A DNA stretch of 19,261 nucleotides from positions 1 through 19,261 of the forward strand of contig JAEVZN010000126.1 in the NCBI GenBank assembly GCA_023392205.1. The letters are read 5' to 3'. Below the pieces are notes generated by a model. It was not told the origin of the DNA. It saw only the letters and a program-made list of their open reading frames with translations, and did no database searches. Position 1 is the first letter of the stretch, and the number at the start of each line of letters is the position of its first letter. Origin of the DNA: Pseudomonadota bacterium (GTDB taxonomy: Bacteria; Pseudomonadota; Alphaproteobacteria; Rhizobiales; Xanthobacteraceae). Shown piece by piece: positions 7,447 to 15,780 of the stretch. The position numbers were made by a program, and so were the translations under genes.

Positions 7447-7812
7447 TTAGCGGCGGCGGCCGCCCCACCAGGCGCCGATGCGGCTCAGAGCATTGCGCGC
7501 GGAACCGGAGAATAACGCAAAGATAACCCCCGCAATGGCCAGAGGAATCCAGAGCAACACCAAGCCAGCCAGCAGAACAAGGACGATCGCCACGAAAAGA
7601 CCGGCCCCGATCAGCATGGCGGCGATCAGGAAAGGCCCCGGCCGCTTCAGCGTGAAGCGGCGAATCCCGTCGTCGCCTTCCTCTACCCGTATGAAAATAT
7701 TCTCGAAATTGCCGCCCGGCCGCTGTCCGCCACGCGCGTCGGGCGGAATGATTTCAGGCTCGACACGCGGGCGTTCGACGCGGGGATTTGTGGGATCGCG
7801 GTTTTCCATCAT
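7447..7812 (-). CDS. Small membrane protein with two predicted helices, unknown function
   Basis: 121-residue protein that I do not recognise. The first 55 residues are polar and proline-rich (NPRVERPRVEPEIIPP) and include a short conserved-looking FIRVEEGDDGIRRFTL. Two adjacent hydrophobic stretches follow at about 60-80 and 82-101, nearly continuous, then a basic amphipathic tail ending in WWGGRRR. The gene starts with two ATG codons in a row (7812 or 7809) with no clear ribosome binding site. The frame is open further upstream, but that part is antisense-frame shadow of the ispG end. It follows ispG by 68 bases on the same strand and may share its transcript. Confidence 0.6.
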   Translation of the reverse strand: MMENRDPTNPRVERPRVEPEIIPPDARGGQRPGGNFENIFIRVEEGDDGIRRFTLKRPGPFLIAAMLIGAGLFVAIVLVLLAGLVLLWIPLAIAGVIFALFSGSARNALSRIGAWWGGRRR

Positions 7813-7880
7813 GATCGATATGGGACGCCAACGCCGTGGCGACAATGCGGCCCAAGCGATTGTGAAGTATGCGGTTTTTG

Positions 7881-9161
7881 CTATTCCGCCGCCGTGCGCC
7901 CGGCGCCGCCCTGTCCGTAACGGCGTTCGATATAATCGATCACCATCGTCTTGAAATCCTCGGCCACGGTCGGGCCGCGCAAGGTTACGGATTTCTTGCC
8001 GTCGATGAAGACCGGTGCTGCCGGCGCTTCGCCGGTGCCAGGCAGAGAAATGCCGATATCGGCGTGCTTGCTCTCGCCAGGCCCATTCACAATGCAGCCC
8101 ATCACGGCGACGTTGAGCGCCTCGACGCCCGGATAGCGCGTCTTCCATTCCGGCATGGACGTGTGGATGAAGTTCTGGATGTCGCGCGCGAGTTCCTGAA
8201 ACGTGGTCGAGGTCGTGCGCCCGCAACCGGGACACGCCGCGACCAGCGGCACAAACGTGCGGAACCCCATGGTCTGAAGGATTTCCTGCGCCACCTTCAC
8301 CTCGACCGTGCGGTCACCGCCCGGCTCGGGCGTCAACGAGACACGGATCGTGTCGCCTATCCCCTGCTGCAGAAGAATGCCGAGGGCGGCCGACGACGCG
8401 ACGATGCCCTTCGAGCCCATGCCGGCTTCGGTCAGGCCGAGATGAATGGCGAAATCCGAACGGCGCGCGAGATCGATATAGACCGCGATAAGGTCCTGCA
8501 CAGCCGAGACTTTTGCCGAGAGGATGATCCGGTTCCGCGGCAGCCCCATGTCCACGGCGCGCTCCGCCGAGAGCAGCGCCGATTGCACCATGGCCTCTCG
8601 CATCACCGCTCGCGCCTCGATCGGCTGCGGTGATTTTGCATTCTCGTCCATCAGGTGGGTCAGCAATTCCTGGTCAAGCGATCCCCAATTCGCACCGATC
8701 CGAACCGGCTTGCCGTGGCGGATCGCCGTCTCGATGATGGCGCCGAATTGCTTGTCCTTCTTTTCCTTGAAGCCGACATTTCCGGGATTGATCCGGTACT
8801 TGTCTAGCGCTTCGGCGCAGGCCGGATGATCGGCCAGCAGCTTGTGTCCGATGTAATGAAAGTCGCCGATCAGCGGCACGCGCATGTTCATCTTCGCGAG
8901 CCGGTCGCGAATATGCGGCACTGCGGCTGCCGCCTCGTCGCGGTCGACCGTGATGCGCACGAGTTCGGACCCCGCCCGCGCCAATGCCGCGACCTGCCGG
9001 ACGGTGCTGTCCACATCGGCGGTATCGGTATTGGTCATCGATTGCACAACGATCGGAGCGCCGCCACCGACCGTGATGCCACCGACATCCACAGCAACTG
9101 ACTCGTGACGGGAGGCGGGTGCGCCGACCGGAACTTCGGACAGGGGAGATTGAATGTTCAT
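7881..9161 (-). CDS. ispG: 4-hydroxy-3-methylbut-2-enyl diphosphate synthase (IspG/GcpE)
   Basis: 426-residue iron-sulfur enzyme that converts MEcPP to HMBPP in the non-mevalonate isoprenoid pathway. Near the N-terminus are [12 protein letters not shown] and the TIM-barrel elements RITVD, GDFHY and RINPGNVG. The [4Fe-4S] ligands are Cys310 and Cys313 in ACPGCGRTT and Cys356 in [10 protein letters not shown], with the conserved Glu363. Length is typical of proteobacterial IspG, with a longer N-terminus than the E. coli protein. An AGG lies 5-6 bases before the ATG, and an upstream ATG runs into TAG after two codons, fixing the start. It is downstream of the EamA gene on the same strand, 66 bases away. 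Confidence 0.97.
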   Translation of the reverse strand: MNIQSPLSEVPVGAPASRHESVAVDVGGITVGGGAPIVVQSMTNTDTADVDSTVRQVAALARAGSELVRITVDRDEAAAAVPHIRDRLAKMNMRVPLIGDFHYIGHKLLADHPACAEALDKYRINPGNVGFKEKKDKQFGAIIETAIRHGKPVRIGANWGSLDQELLTHLMDENAKSPQPIEARAVMREAMVQSALLSAERAVDMGLPRNRIILSAKVSAVQDLIAVYIDLARRSDFAIHLGLTEAGMGSKGIVASSAALGILLQQGIGDTIRVSLTPEPGGDRTVEVKVAQEILQTMGFRTFVPLVAACPGCGRTTSTTFQELARDIQNFIHTSMPEWKTRYPGVEALNVAVMGCIVNGPGESKHADIGISLPGTGEAPAAPVFIDGKKSVTLRGPTVAEDFKTMVIDYIERRYGQGGAGRTAAE

Positions 9162-9188
9162 CGGAACCTATTTAGCCATGGCCGCCGG

Positions 9189-9226
9189 AAAACGGGAGCC
9201 CGTCCCCGAAAATCGGTAAATCGGGG
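9189..9226 (-). terminator. Two stacked hairpins after the EamA gene, possible intrinsic terminator
   Basis: Reading the minus strand just past the EamA stop, CCCCGA pairs with TCGGGG (arms 9204-9209 and 9221-9226, loop 11). Next comes ACGGGCTCCCGT (9192-9203), a 4-base stem with a 4-base loop, followed by TTTT. The T-run is short and ispG begins only about 30 bases later, so it may attenuate rather than fully end transcription. Confidence 0.35.
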
Positions 9227-9227
9227 C

Positions 9228-10145
9228 TTATTTCGGCCTGTTTACCAGAATGAGGCCACCGACTACCAGCGCCACGGCGCCCGCAAAAGCCGGTGTGATC
9301 GGATCGCCCAAAGCGATGTAGCCTGCAAATACACCAAATAATGGCGTCAGGAATGTGAAAGCGGACAATCGGCTCGCCGAATAGCGCACAATCAGCATGA
9401 ACCAGAGCAGAAAGGTCAGCGCCACCACAAAAATCGTCTGATAGGCGAGCGACCAGACCGCCAGGGCGGAGGGCATCCCGGTCATGCGCTCGCCCAGAAG
9501 CCAGGCAAACAAGGCGAGGATCGGCGCAGAGACCGCCAGCTGATATTGCAGAGTCTTTTCCGGCGCCTCGCGTGCCAGCGTGCTCGATTTCACCACCAAT
9601 GTGGTCATACCCCAGGCGATCCCGCCACACAGCGCGAGCAGGTCGCCATACATCTGGTGCGGGTCCGGCGACGGCACCGGGACGCCGAAGGCGAGGCCCA
9701 GCCCCGCAAAGGACATCAGCAGTCCTACCCATTGCGAGGCACGGAAACGATCGCTCGGGACGAGAATATGCGATCCCAGCACGACCACAAAAGGCGCGAT
9801 GTAGATGAACAGAACCGCGCGGCTGGCCGTCGTGTACAGCAGCGAACGATAGATGAAGACGAATTCGATCGCGAACAGGACGCCGGCGATCAGCCCCACC
9901 TTCCAGGTGTGGTCGCGCATCTCGAGCGAGATGCCGCGCATGCGTGCATAGGCCCAGATGATCAGCGCGGCGCCGAAAGACCGGATCGCCGCCTGAATGA
10001 GCGGCGGAATATCCGGAAGCGCCAGCTTTACCGCGACCTGGTTGAAACCCCAGCAAAGACAGAGGAATACGATCAGCGTGCCGGCACCGAGATCGAGCGG
10101 CCGTGTCGCCGCGTTATGCAGCGGCGGCTGCGTGGTCGAGGTCAT
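9228..10145 (-). CDS. EamA-family (drug/metabolite transporter) permease
   Basis: 305-residue inner-membrane protein with ten predicted helices and two EamA repeats, roughly 23-152 and 166-302. Recognisable elements are the FLCLCWGFNQVAVK opening, the glycine-rich WVGLLMSFAGLGLAFG at the end of the first repeat, and the closing GAVALVVGGLILVNRP. Family members export or import amino acids, nucleotides and other small metabolites; nothing here reveals the substrate. It sits between zur and ispG on the same strand, 98 bases after zur and 66 before ispG. A GGGA lies 6 bases before the ATG. Confidence 0.9.
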   Translation of the reverse strand: MTSTTQPPLHNAATRPLDLGAGTLIVFLCLCWGFNQVAVKLALPDIPPLIQAAIRSFGAALIIWAYARMRGISLEMRDHTWKVGLIAGVLFAIEFVFIYRSLLYTTASRAVLFIYIAPFVVVLGSHILVPSDRFRASQWVGLLMSFAGLGLAFGVPVPSPDPHQMYGDLLALCGGIAWGMTTLVVKSSTLAREAPEKTLQYQLAVSAPILALFAWLLGERMTGMPSALAVWSLAYQTIFVVALTFLLWFMLIVRYSASRLSAFTFLTPLFGVFAGYIALGDPITPAFAGAVALVVGGLILVNRPK

Positions 10146-10201
10146 GCGGATTCCCGGCAGGGATGCAATATCTGTGACCTTGGTAGCGTTGATGCACCTG
10201 C

Positions 10202-10213
10202 AGAGCTAGCTCT
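10202..10213. promoter_or_regulatory. 12-base perfect palindrome upstream of the EamA gene
   Basis: AGAGCTAGCTCT lies between the zur stop and the EamA ATG, with its nearer edge 57 bases from that ATG. No T-run flanks it, so it is a better candidate for a repressor or activator site than for the zur terminator. The motif is not one I recognise. Confidence 0.3.
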
Positions 10214-10243
10214 TGGGCAGCATAAGTCTCGTGCAAGGTGTCA

Positions 10244-10735
10244 CTACCGGCAATGCGCGCAAATGCCGGTGATCTCGATCACCGGAGCCTTCGGTGTGAA
10301 GCCGGCTGCGCGGGACGCGGCTTTCAGCGCATCCGCCATTTGTTGCGATGGAGCTTCGCCCACTTCGCCGCATCGTTCGCAGATCAGGAACACCGTCAGG
10401 TCGCTGGAATCGTGTCTGTGGACACAGCCGATAAAGGCATTGCGACTTTCGATCCGGTGGGCGAGGCCATTCTCAATCAGAAAATCGAGGGCACGATAAA
10501 TCGTGATCGGGGCGTGCCGGGTTCCGCCCTCGGCCGCACGATCAATGATTTCATACGCGCCGAGCGGCTTATGGCTGGACAACAGCACTTCGAGAACCTG
10601 GCGCCGCGTCGGTGTCAGCCGCTGCGCACGCTCCGCACAGCGCGCCTCCGCACGATCCAGCGCATCCGCCGAGCAGCGGTGATGATCGTGGTTTGGCGCA
10701 GGAAAAACCGGCGTATCGGTGGCCGTCTTCGTCAT
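10244..10735 (-). CDS. zur: Zinc uptake regulator, Fur family (Zur)
   Basis: 163-residue metalloregulator. A His/Cys-containing N-terminal extension (NHDHHRC, 15-21) precedes a winged helix with RLTPTRRQVLEVLL at 39-52 and the recognition region HAPITIYRALDFLIENGLAHRIES, which matches Zur rather than Fur. Structural zinc cysteines are Cys119 and Cys122 in CERCG and Cys159 and Cys162 in the C-terminal CAHC. His93 and Cys104 fall where the regulatory zinc site of E. coli Zur lies. Zinc-loaded Zur normally represses zinc importers; no znuABC is in the window. The frame is open to 10831, but ATG 10735 has an AGAAG-like site and gives the normal length. It diverges from the patatin gene, and its promoter region carries three phased dyads. 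Confidence 0.88.
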   Translation of the reverse strand: MTKTATDTPVFPAPNHDHHRCSADALDRAEARCAERAQRLTPTRRQVLEVLLSSHKPLGAYEIIDRAAEGGTRHAPITIYRALDFLIENGLAHRIESRNAFIGCVHRHDSSDLTVFLICERCGEVGEAPSQQMADALKAASRAAGFTPKAPVIEITGICAHCR

Positions 10736-10773
10736 GATCTTCTCATAATGGCGCAAGACCGGACTGCAAGCAT

Positions 10774-10828
10774 TTGCCACGCGCAACCTTTGCTTTTGCA
10801 ATGCAACAATAAGTTTATTGCAGCGCAA
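10774..10828. promoter_or_regulatory. Three phased TTGC-n-GCAA dyads in the zur/patatin divergent region
   Basis: TTGCCACGCGCAA (10774-10786), TTGCAATGCAA (10796-10806) and TTGCAGCGCAA (10818-10828) share the arms TTGC/GCAA with 5, 3 and 3 bases between. Their centres are 21 and 22 bases apart, about two helical turns, so they face the same side of the DNA. Dyads 2 and 3 flank a further inverted repeat, CAATAA-GT-TTATTG (10807-10820). This looks like a multi-site operator. It does not match the AT-rich GTTATAACAT type of zinc box I know, so binding by Zur is possible but unproven. Confidence 0.55.
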
Positions 10829-10875
10829 CAAAACAAGCCTAACTTCGTTGGCTGGGCACTCAACTAGGAACCGGA

Positions 10876-11925
10876 ATGCTTAAGGATATGTCCGCCGGTG
10901 TAAACCGGCTTCTGACAGGGCTTAGGCCGCGCCCAGGCCAACGGCGGGTGAGTCTGGCGCTTCAAGGCGGCGGCGCACACGGTGCCTTCACCTGGGGGGT
11001 TCTCGATTATCTGCTGGAAGACGGACGTCTGGCCTTTTCGGGCATTTCCGGCGCCTCGGCGGGGGCCGTCAATGCCGTGATGCTGGCAGACGGGCTGGCG
11101 CGCGGGGGGCCGGACGAGGCCCGCAAACGCCTGGCCGAATTCTGGCGCGCCGCATCGCTCGGCGGGTCGTTGCCGGAAGCGCAGCGCGCCGTCCTTGCGC
11201 GCGTGCTGTCGCTGTTGCCGATGGGTGGGTCACCCTTGCAGATTTTCGTCGATTCGATGACGCGGCTGATGTCGCCCTACGATTTCAATCCGCTCAACAT
11301 CAATCCGCTGAAAGACCTGTTCGAACGCTTTGTGGATTTCGAGGCGATCCGCAATTACCGTGAGATCGAGCTTTTCGTCGCGGCCACCAATGTCCATTCC
11401 GGCCGCCTGCGGGTTTTTCCCCGCGAGCAGATTACCGTGGACGTGATCATGGCGTCGTCGGCGTTGCCGCACGTTTTCCGAGCGGTGGACATCGAACGCG
11501 AGCCTTATTGGGATGGCGGCTTCACCGGCAACCCGGCCATCCTGCCGCTGATTTCCAGCAATGGCAGCGACGACGTGCTGCTGGTTCAGATCGCACCGCT
11601 CCGGCGCGACGACACACCCACCACATCGCGCGACATCCTGAGCAGAATGAACGAGATCGCGTTTTCGTCTTCGCTCGCCGCCGAACTGCGCGCGCTGGAA
11701 TATATCGGTCGCCGCAACGGACACCAGCCGCCGTTTAACGTCCACCGCATTCAACTCGACGGTCTCGTTCGGAAGCTCAACGGAACACGCCTGAAAACCG
11801 ATTACGATTTCTTCGCACTGCTGCATCGCGCAGGCCGGCGCGCCGCGCGGCGGTTCCTGGACCGGCATTTCGACGATATCGGACGCCGCTCCACATTCGA
11901 TCTTGTGAAAGAAACCGCGGCGTAA
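10876..11925 (+). CDS. Patatin-like phospholipase family protein
   Basis: 349-residue predicted lipid acyl hydrolase with a Ser-Asp dyad. The oxyanion-hole motif GGGAHG is at 31-36, the nucleophile elbow GASAG at 59-63 (Ser61), and the Asp motif YWDGGFTGN holds Asp213. No signal peptide is visible, so it probably acts on cytoplasmic or inner-membrane lipids. The start has AGGAA 5 bases upstream (10866-10870). A second in-frame ATG four codons in has weaker support. It is divergent from zur, and the shared region contains the three dyads described above, so zinc- or envelope-linked control is conceivable, but that is inference from position. Confidence 0.9.
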   Translation: MLKDMSAGVNRLLTGLRPRPGQRRVSLALQGGGAHGAFTWGVLDYLLEDGRLAFSGISGASAGAVNAVMLADGLARGGPDEARKRLAEFWRAASLGGSLPEAQRAVLARVLSLLPMGGSPLQIFVDSMTRLMSPYDFNPLNINPLKDLFERFVDFEAIRNYREIELFVAATNVHSGRLRVFPREQITVDVIMASSALPHVFRAVDIEREPYWDGGFTGNPAILPLISSNGSDDVLLVQIAPLRRDDTPTTSRDILSRMNEIAFSSSLAAELRALEYIGRRNGHQPPFNVHRIQLDGLVRKLNGTRLKTDYDFFALLHRAGRRAARRFLDRHFDDIGRRSTFDLVKETAA

Positions 11926-12011
11926 GTTGTGTCGGTGCCTGCCGCCGACCGAATTTTGTCGGATTTGTCCGCCAGTCACCCGGCAGGGCGATTGCAACCG
12001 ACGAGTTCACG

Positions 12012-13259
12012 ATGCGATGTTTCGGCTTGCGGCTCGCCGCCCTCTTGCTTGCGACACCCTTTCTGCTTCAGTCACCGGCCTTGCGCGCCGAGACGCCGGC
12101 CGTTGCACAACACAGCGAAGCTGAACAGGCGAACGCGTTGATCGCGCAGGCGCGTCGTATCGTCTCCGACAATTTCTACAATCCCGACGGCCTTGCACCC
12201 TTTCTGAGCACACTGGATGGCGCTCAGGTTTCGACGCGAGCGGAAGCAGGCCGTGTCATCGACCAGGCGCTAGCAGCGCTCGGCGTCTCGCACACCATCC
12301 GGCTCACACCCGACAGCATCGAATATTTCGAATTGATGGATGTATTCCGTCCAGCCGGGACCAACGAGCGCAATGAAACCATCGTGCCGGGCGGACACAT
12401 CAATTACGACGGCATCGGTCTCGTCACTCGGGAGATCGAGGGGCGGCTGTTCGCAGCAATGATCTATCACGGCAGTGCAGCCGACAAGGCCGGCATCCGC
12501 CGTGGCGACGAGATCCTCAGCATCGACGGAAAGCCATACGACGCCATCGCCTCCTTCAAGGACCGCGCTGGAATGCCGGTCACGGTGAGCCTGCGCCGCC
12601 ATGCAAACGCCGCGCCGCAGGATATCACCGTCACGGTGGCAAACATCGCACCGGGCGAAAGCCTGCGGGACGCGATCCGCAACAGCGTGCGCATCTTCGA
12701 ACGGGACGGCCAGACAATCGGCTATCTGCGCGTCTGGACCTTCGCGTCGCGCGGTATGTATCCACTTCTCACACGCCTTCTATCGTCCGAGCCACTGCGC
12801 AGCGCCGACGGCCTCGTGCTGGATCTGCGCAGCCGCTGGGGCGGCACTGCCAGCGAGGCCGCCGACCTGTTTCTCGGACGCAGCCGCGAAATGTCGATCG
12901 TCAACCGGAAAGGTCGCGAAACGGTCGTGGTCACACGCTGGCGCAAGCCGCTGGTCGCGATTATCGACCAGGGCACGCGCAGTTCGATGGAGATTTTCGC
13001 GCATTCGCTGCAGCAAGCGGGCATCGCCCTCATCGGCACCCGCAGTGCCGGCGCTGTGCTGGCTGCCCGCGGTTTCATGCTCGACGACAACAGCCTGATC
13101 GTGCTCGCCGTCAACGATGTGAAGATTGACGGTGAGCGGATGGAGGGCAGCGGCGTCACGCCTGACATCGTCGTGGAGCAGGATCTGCGATTTTCGGACG
13201 GCGCCGACCCGCAATTCGACCGCGCGTTGCAGGAACTGGGCAAGCGGCTGACGAACTGA
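12012..13259 (+). CDS. Secreted S41-family peptidase-like protein with PDZ domain
   Basis: 415 residues. A signal peptide is clear: hydrophobic 8-20 with a likely cut after ALRA at 26, giving a periplasmic or secreted product. The middle (about 130-212) reads as a PDZ domain with GIGLVTR and GIRRGDEILSIDGKP. The S41 core runs from about 230 to 392: GYLRVWTF, DLRSRWGG, then DQGTRSSMEIFAHSLQ with Ser324 at the expected nucleophile position. Aligned by eye to Prc/CtpA, the catalytic lysine of GKGTVQ falls on Ala in GTRSAGAVL (341-350). Similar TAGA-type sequences occur in some S41 members, so it may use another base or be inactive. It starts 86 bases after the patatin gene on the same strand, with no strong ribosome site. 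Confidence 0.82.
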   Translation: MRCFGLRLAALLLATPFLLQSPALRAETPAVAQHSEAEQANALIAQARRIVSDNFYNPDGLAPFLSTLDGAQVSTRAEAGRVIDQALAALGVSHTIRLTPDSIEYFELMDVFRPAGTNERNETIVPGGHINYDGIGLVTREIEGRLFAAMIYHGSAADKAGIRRGDEILSIDGKPYDAIASFKDRAGMPVTVSLRRHANAAPQDITVTVANIAPGESLRDAIRNSVRIFERDGQTIGYLRVWTFASRGMYPLLTRLLSSEPLRSADGLVLDLRSRWGGTASEAADLFLGRSREMSIVNRKGRETVVVTRWRKPLVAIIDQGTRSSMEIFAHSLQQAGIALIGTRSAGAVLAARGFMLDDNSLIVLAVNDVKIDGERMEGSGVTPDIVVEQDLRFSDGADPQFDRALQELGKRLTN

Positions 13260-13434
13260 AGGACGCATGCCCTCCCTCGCGTGCTTCACCAGCCGGCGCT
13301 GCCAAGCCACCCTGCCATGCCGGCCCCCGGTGGAGTGACCGCCCGGCGGCCGGTCTAGCCGCGCCCGGTGCCCCGCCGCACCTCCATTGCCGCGGCTTCG
13401 ACGCGGGCAGAGGCCCTGGCATCCGAAGACTTGC

Positions 13435-13464
13435 TTGCCGCAGCCGGTTGGCAACGGCTATAGG
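13435..13464 (+). promoter_or_regulatory. Promoter candidate for ptsP
   Basis: TTGCCG (13435-13440) and TATAGG (13459-13464) are 18 bases apart. Transcription would start near 13471, leaving a leader of about 29 bases that contains GGAG. The spacer contains GTTG-G-CAAC flanked by GCC/GGC, an imperfect dyad that could be an operator. Confidence 0.4.
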
Positions 13465-13499
13465 CCGAGCTTGATCCGGTTCGGCGCCGGAGTTTCAGG

Positions 13500-15776
13500 A
13501 TGGATGTGATGCGAGGGGCATTAGGCGGCCCGCGCGTGCTGCTGAGACGGCTTCGCGAAGTGATGGCGGAGCCGGTCAGCGCGCAGGACCGCCTCGACAA
13601 GATCGTCGTGCTGATCGCCGCGAACATGGTCGCGGAGGTGTGCTCGGTCTATGTCCTGCGCGTGGATGGGACGCTGGAGCTCTATGCCACGGAAGGCCTG
13701 AACCGCGAGGCGGTCCACCAGACCGTGATGCGGATCGATGAAGGTCTGGTCGGACTGGTTGCGAGCCAGGCCAACGCCATTAATCTGTCCGACGCCCAAA
13801 TGCATCCGGCCTATTCCTACCGGCCGGAAACGGGTGAGGAAATCTACCATTCCTTCCTCGGTGTGCCGATCCTGCGCGCAGGCAATACGCTCGGCGTGCT
13901 GGTGGTGCAGAACCGAGCTCACCGCAATTATTCCGAGGAAGAGGAAGAGGCGCTGCAGACCACCGCCATGGTGCTGGCGGAAATGATCGCATCGGGCGAA
14001 TTGTCGGCTCTGGCCAAGCCCGGCGCCGAGCCGGCCGTACATCCACGCCGCCACCTCACGGGGACAGCGCTCGCAGAGGGGATCGCGCTCGGCCATGTGG
14101 TGCTGCACGAGCCACGCGTGGTGATCAAGAATTTCGTGGCGGACGACGTGCCGGGCGAACTAAAGCGTCTGGACGACGCCATTTCCGCCATGCGCTCCGA
14201 TGTCGATGTCATGCTGGAGCGCGGCGAGATCGCCGACAGTGGCGAGCACAAGGACGTGCTCGAAACCTATCGTATGTTTGCACATGACCGGGGCTGGCTG
14301 CAGCGCATGCTTGAGGCGATCCGCACCGGGCTGACTGCCGAAGCCGCCGTCGAGCGCGTTCAGTCCGACACCCGCGCACGTATGCTGCGCGCTACCGATC
14401 CGTATTTACGAGAGCGGCTGCACGATCTTGATGACCTCGCCAACCGGCTGATGCGCCAGTTGATGGGCGTCGATCACGCTCCCCACAAGGACCAGCTCCC
14501 CGACAACGCGATCCTTGTCGCGCGCATGATGGGACCGGCCGCACTTCTCGACTATGACCGCAAGAAACTGCGCGGGCTGGTTCTGGAAGAAGGCGGCCAC
14601 AATTCGCATGTCGCGATCATCGCGCGCGCCATCGGCATTCCTGCCGTGGGTGAGGTGGAGAACATCTCGGGTCTTGTCGAGACCGGCGATCCGATCATTG
14701 TCGATGGCATTTCCGGCGACATCTATCTGCGTCCGCCGCCGGATATCGAGGCTGCCTATATCGAACGTGTGCGCCTTCGTGCCCGCCGTCAGGCGCAGTA
14801 CCAGACGCTGCGCGACAAGCCGTGCGTCACCCGGGATGGCCACGAGATTGCACTTCATCTCAATGCCGGCCTGCTTGTAGATCTGCCGCATATCGAGGAA
14901 ACCGGCGCGGCCGGCATCGGCCTGTTCCGCACCGAATTGCAGTTCATGGTGGCGACGTCGTTTCCCCGCATCGGCGAGCAGCTCGCGCTCTATCGCGCAG
15001 TGCTTGAATCCGCAGCCAAACGTCCGGTCACCTTTCGCACGCTCGATATCGGCGGCGACAAGGTGCTGCCCTATATGAGCGCCTTTGAGGAAGAGAACCC
15101 GGCCATGGGCTGGCGGGCGATAAGGCTCGGCCTCGACCGGCCGGGCCTGATGCGCAGCCAGATCCGCGCGCTGCTCCGCGCAGCGTCCGGAAAAGCACTG
15201 AAAATCATGTTTCCGATGGTAGCCGTGGTCGAGGAATTCGACCAGGGCAAGCTCATGGTTGAGCACGAACTTACCTATCTTCGCCGGCATGGGCATACGC
15301 TGCCCGAACGGGTCGACATAGGCGTGATGGTGGAAGTGCCGTCGCTCCTGTTCCAGCTTGACGATCTTTTGCCGCGGGTGGACTTCCTGTCGGTCGGCTC
15401 CAACGATCTGTGCCAGTTCCTGTTCGCAGCCGATCGCGGCAATTCCCGCGTTGCCGAGCGCTACGACCCGATCTCTGCCCCCGTGGTGCGCGCGCTGCGG
15501 CTGATCGCGCGCAAGGGACGCGAGCATCGCAAGCCGGTGACGCTGTGCGGCGAACTGGCCTCGAAGCCGATCGGCGCCCTGGCGCTGGTGGCCATCGGCT
15601 ATCGTTCGCTCTCGCTCACGCCCTCCGCCGTCGGGCCCGTCAAGTCGATGCTGCTCGAACTCGATGCCGAAAAGGCGCTGGCCGCCATCGGACCGCTGCT
15701 GGACCATTCCGAAACCGGCATGACGCTGCGACAGCGGATCGAACAATTCGCCGCCTCCGAAAACCTGCAACTCTGA
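13500..15776 (+). CDS. ptsP: Phosphoenolpyruvate-protein phosphotransferase of the nitrogen PTS (EI-Ntr)
   Basis: 758-residue enzyme I of the PTS-Ntr pathway, which passes phosphate from PEP to NPr and then to EIIA-Ntr, linking nitrogen and carbon status to regulation. Domains in order: N-terminal GAF (about 20-165, the sensory part missing from sugar-PTS EI), EI N-terminal helical domain (about 190-320), phosphohistidine domain with [13 protein letters not shown] and active His370, and a PEP-binding barrel (about 420-715) with [34 protein letters not shown] and active Cys683 in TLCGELAS. All key residues are present. The start at 13500 has GGAG 7 bases upstream (13489-13492); an in-frame ATG at 13509 also has AGGA 8 bases away and is possible. 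It ends 4 bases before prfA. Confidence 0.96.
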   Translation: MDVMRGALGGPRVLLRRLREVMAEPVSAQDRLDKIVVLIAANMVAEVCSVYVLRVDGTLELYATEGLNREAVHQTVMRIDEGLVGLVASQANAINLSDAQMHPAYSYRPETGEEIYHSFLGVPILRAGNTLGVLVVQNRAHRNYSEEEEEALQTTAMVLAEMIASGELSALAKPGAEPAVHPRRHLTGTALAEGIALGHVVLHEPRVVIKNFVADDVPGELKRLDDAISAMRSDVDVMLERGEIADSGEHKDVLETYRMFAHDRGWLQRMLEAIRTGLTAEAAVERVQSDTRARMLRATDPYLRERLHDLDDLANRLMRQLMGVDHAPHKDQLPDNAILVARMMGPAALLDYDRKKLRGLVLEEGGHNSHVAIIARAIGIPAVGEVENISGLVETGDPIIVDGISGDIYLRPPPDIEAAYIERVRLRARRQAQYQTLRDKPCVTRDGHEIALHLNAGLLVDLPHIEETGAAGIGLFRTELQFMVATSFPRIGEQLALYRAVLESAAKRPVTFRTLDIGGDKVLPYMSAFEEENPAMGWRAIRLGLDRPGLMRSQIRALLRAASGKALKIMFPMVAVVEEFDQGKLMVEHELTYLRRHGHTLPERVDIGVMVEVPSLLFQLDDLLPRVDFLSVGSNDLCQFLFAADRGNSRVAERYDPISAPVVRALRLIARKGREHRKPVTLCGELASKPIGALALVAIGYRSLSLTPSAVGPVKSMLLELDAEKALAAIGPLLDHSETGMTLRQRIEQFAASENLQL

Positions 15777-15780
15777 CGCC

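Noticed and set aside
10796..10828. Calling the dyads a standard Zur box
   Set aside because: The motif lacks the AT-rich GTTATAACAT core, so only an unassigned operator is supported.
11945..11962. Possible terminator after the patatin gene
   Set aside because: The stem CCGAC/GTCGG has only 5 pairs and an 8-base loop, with a poor T-run.
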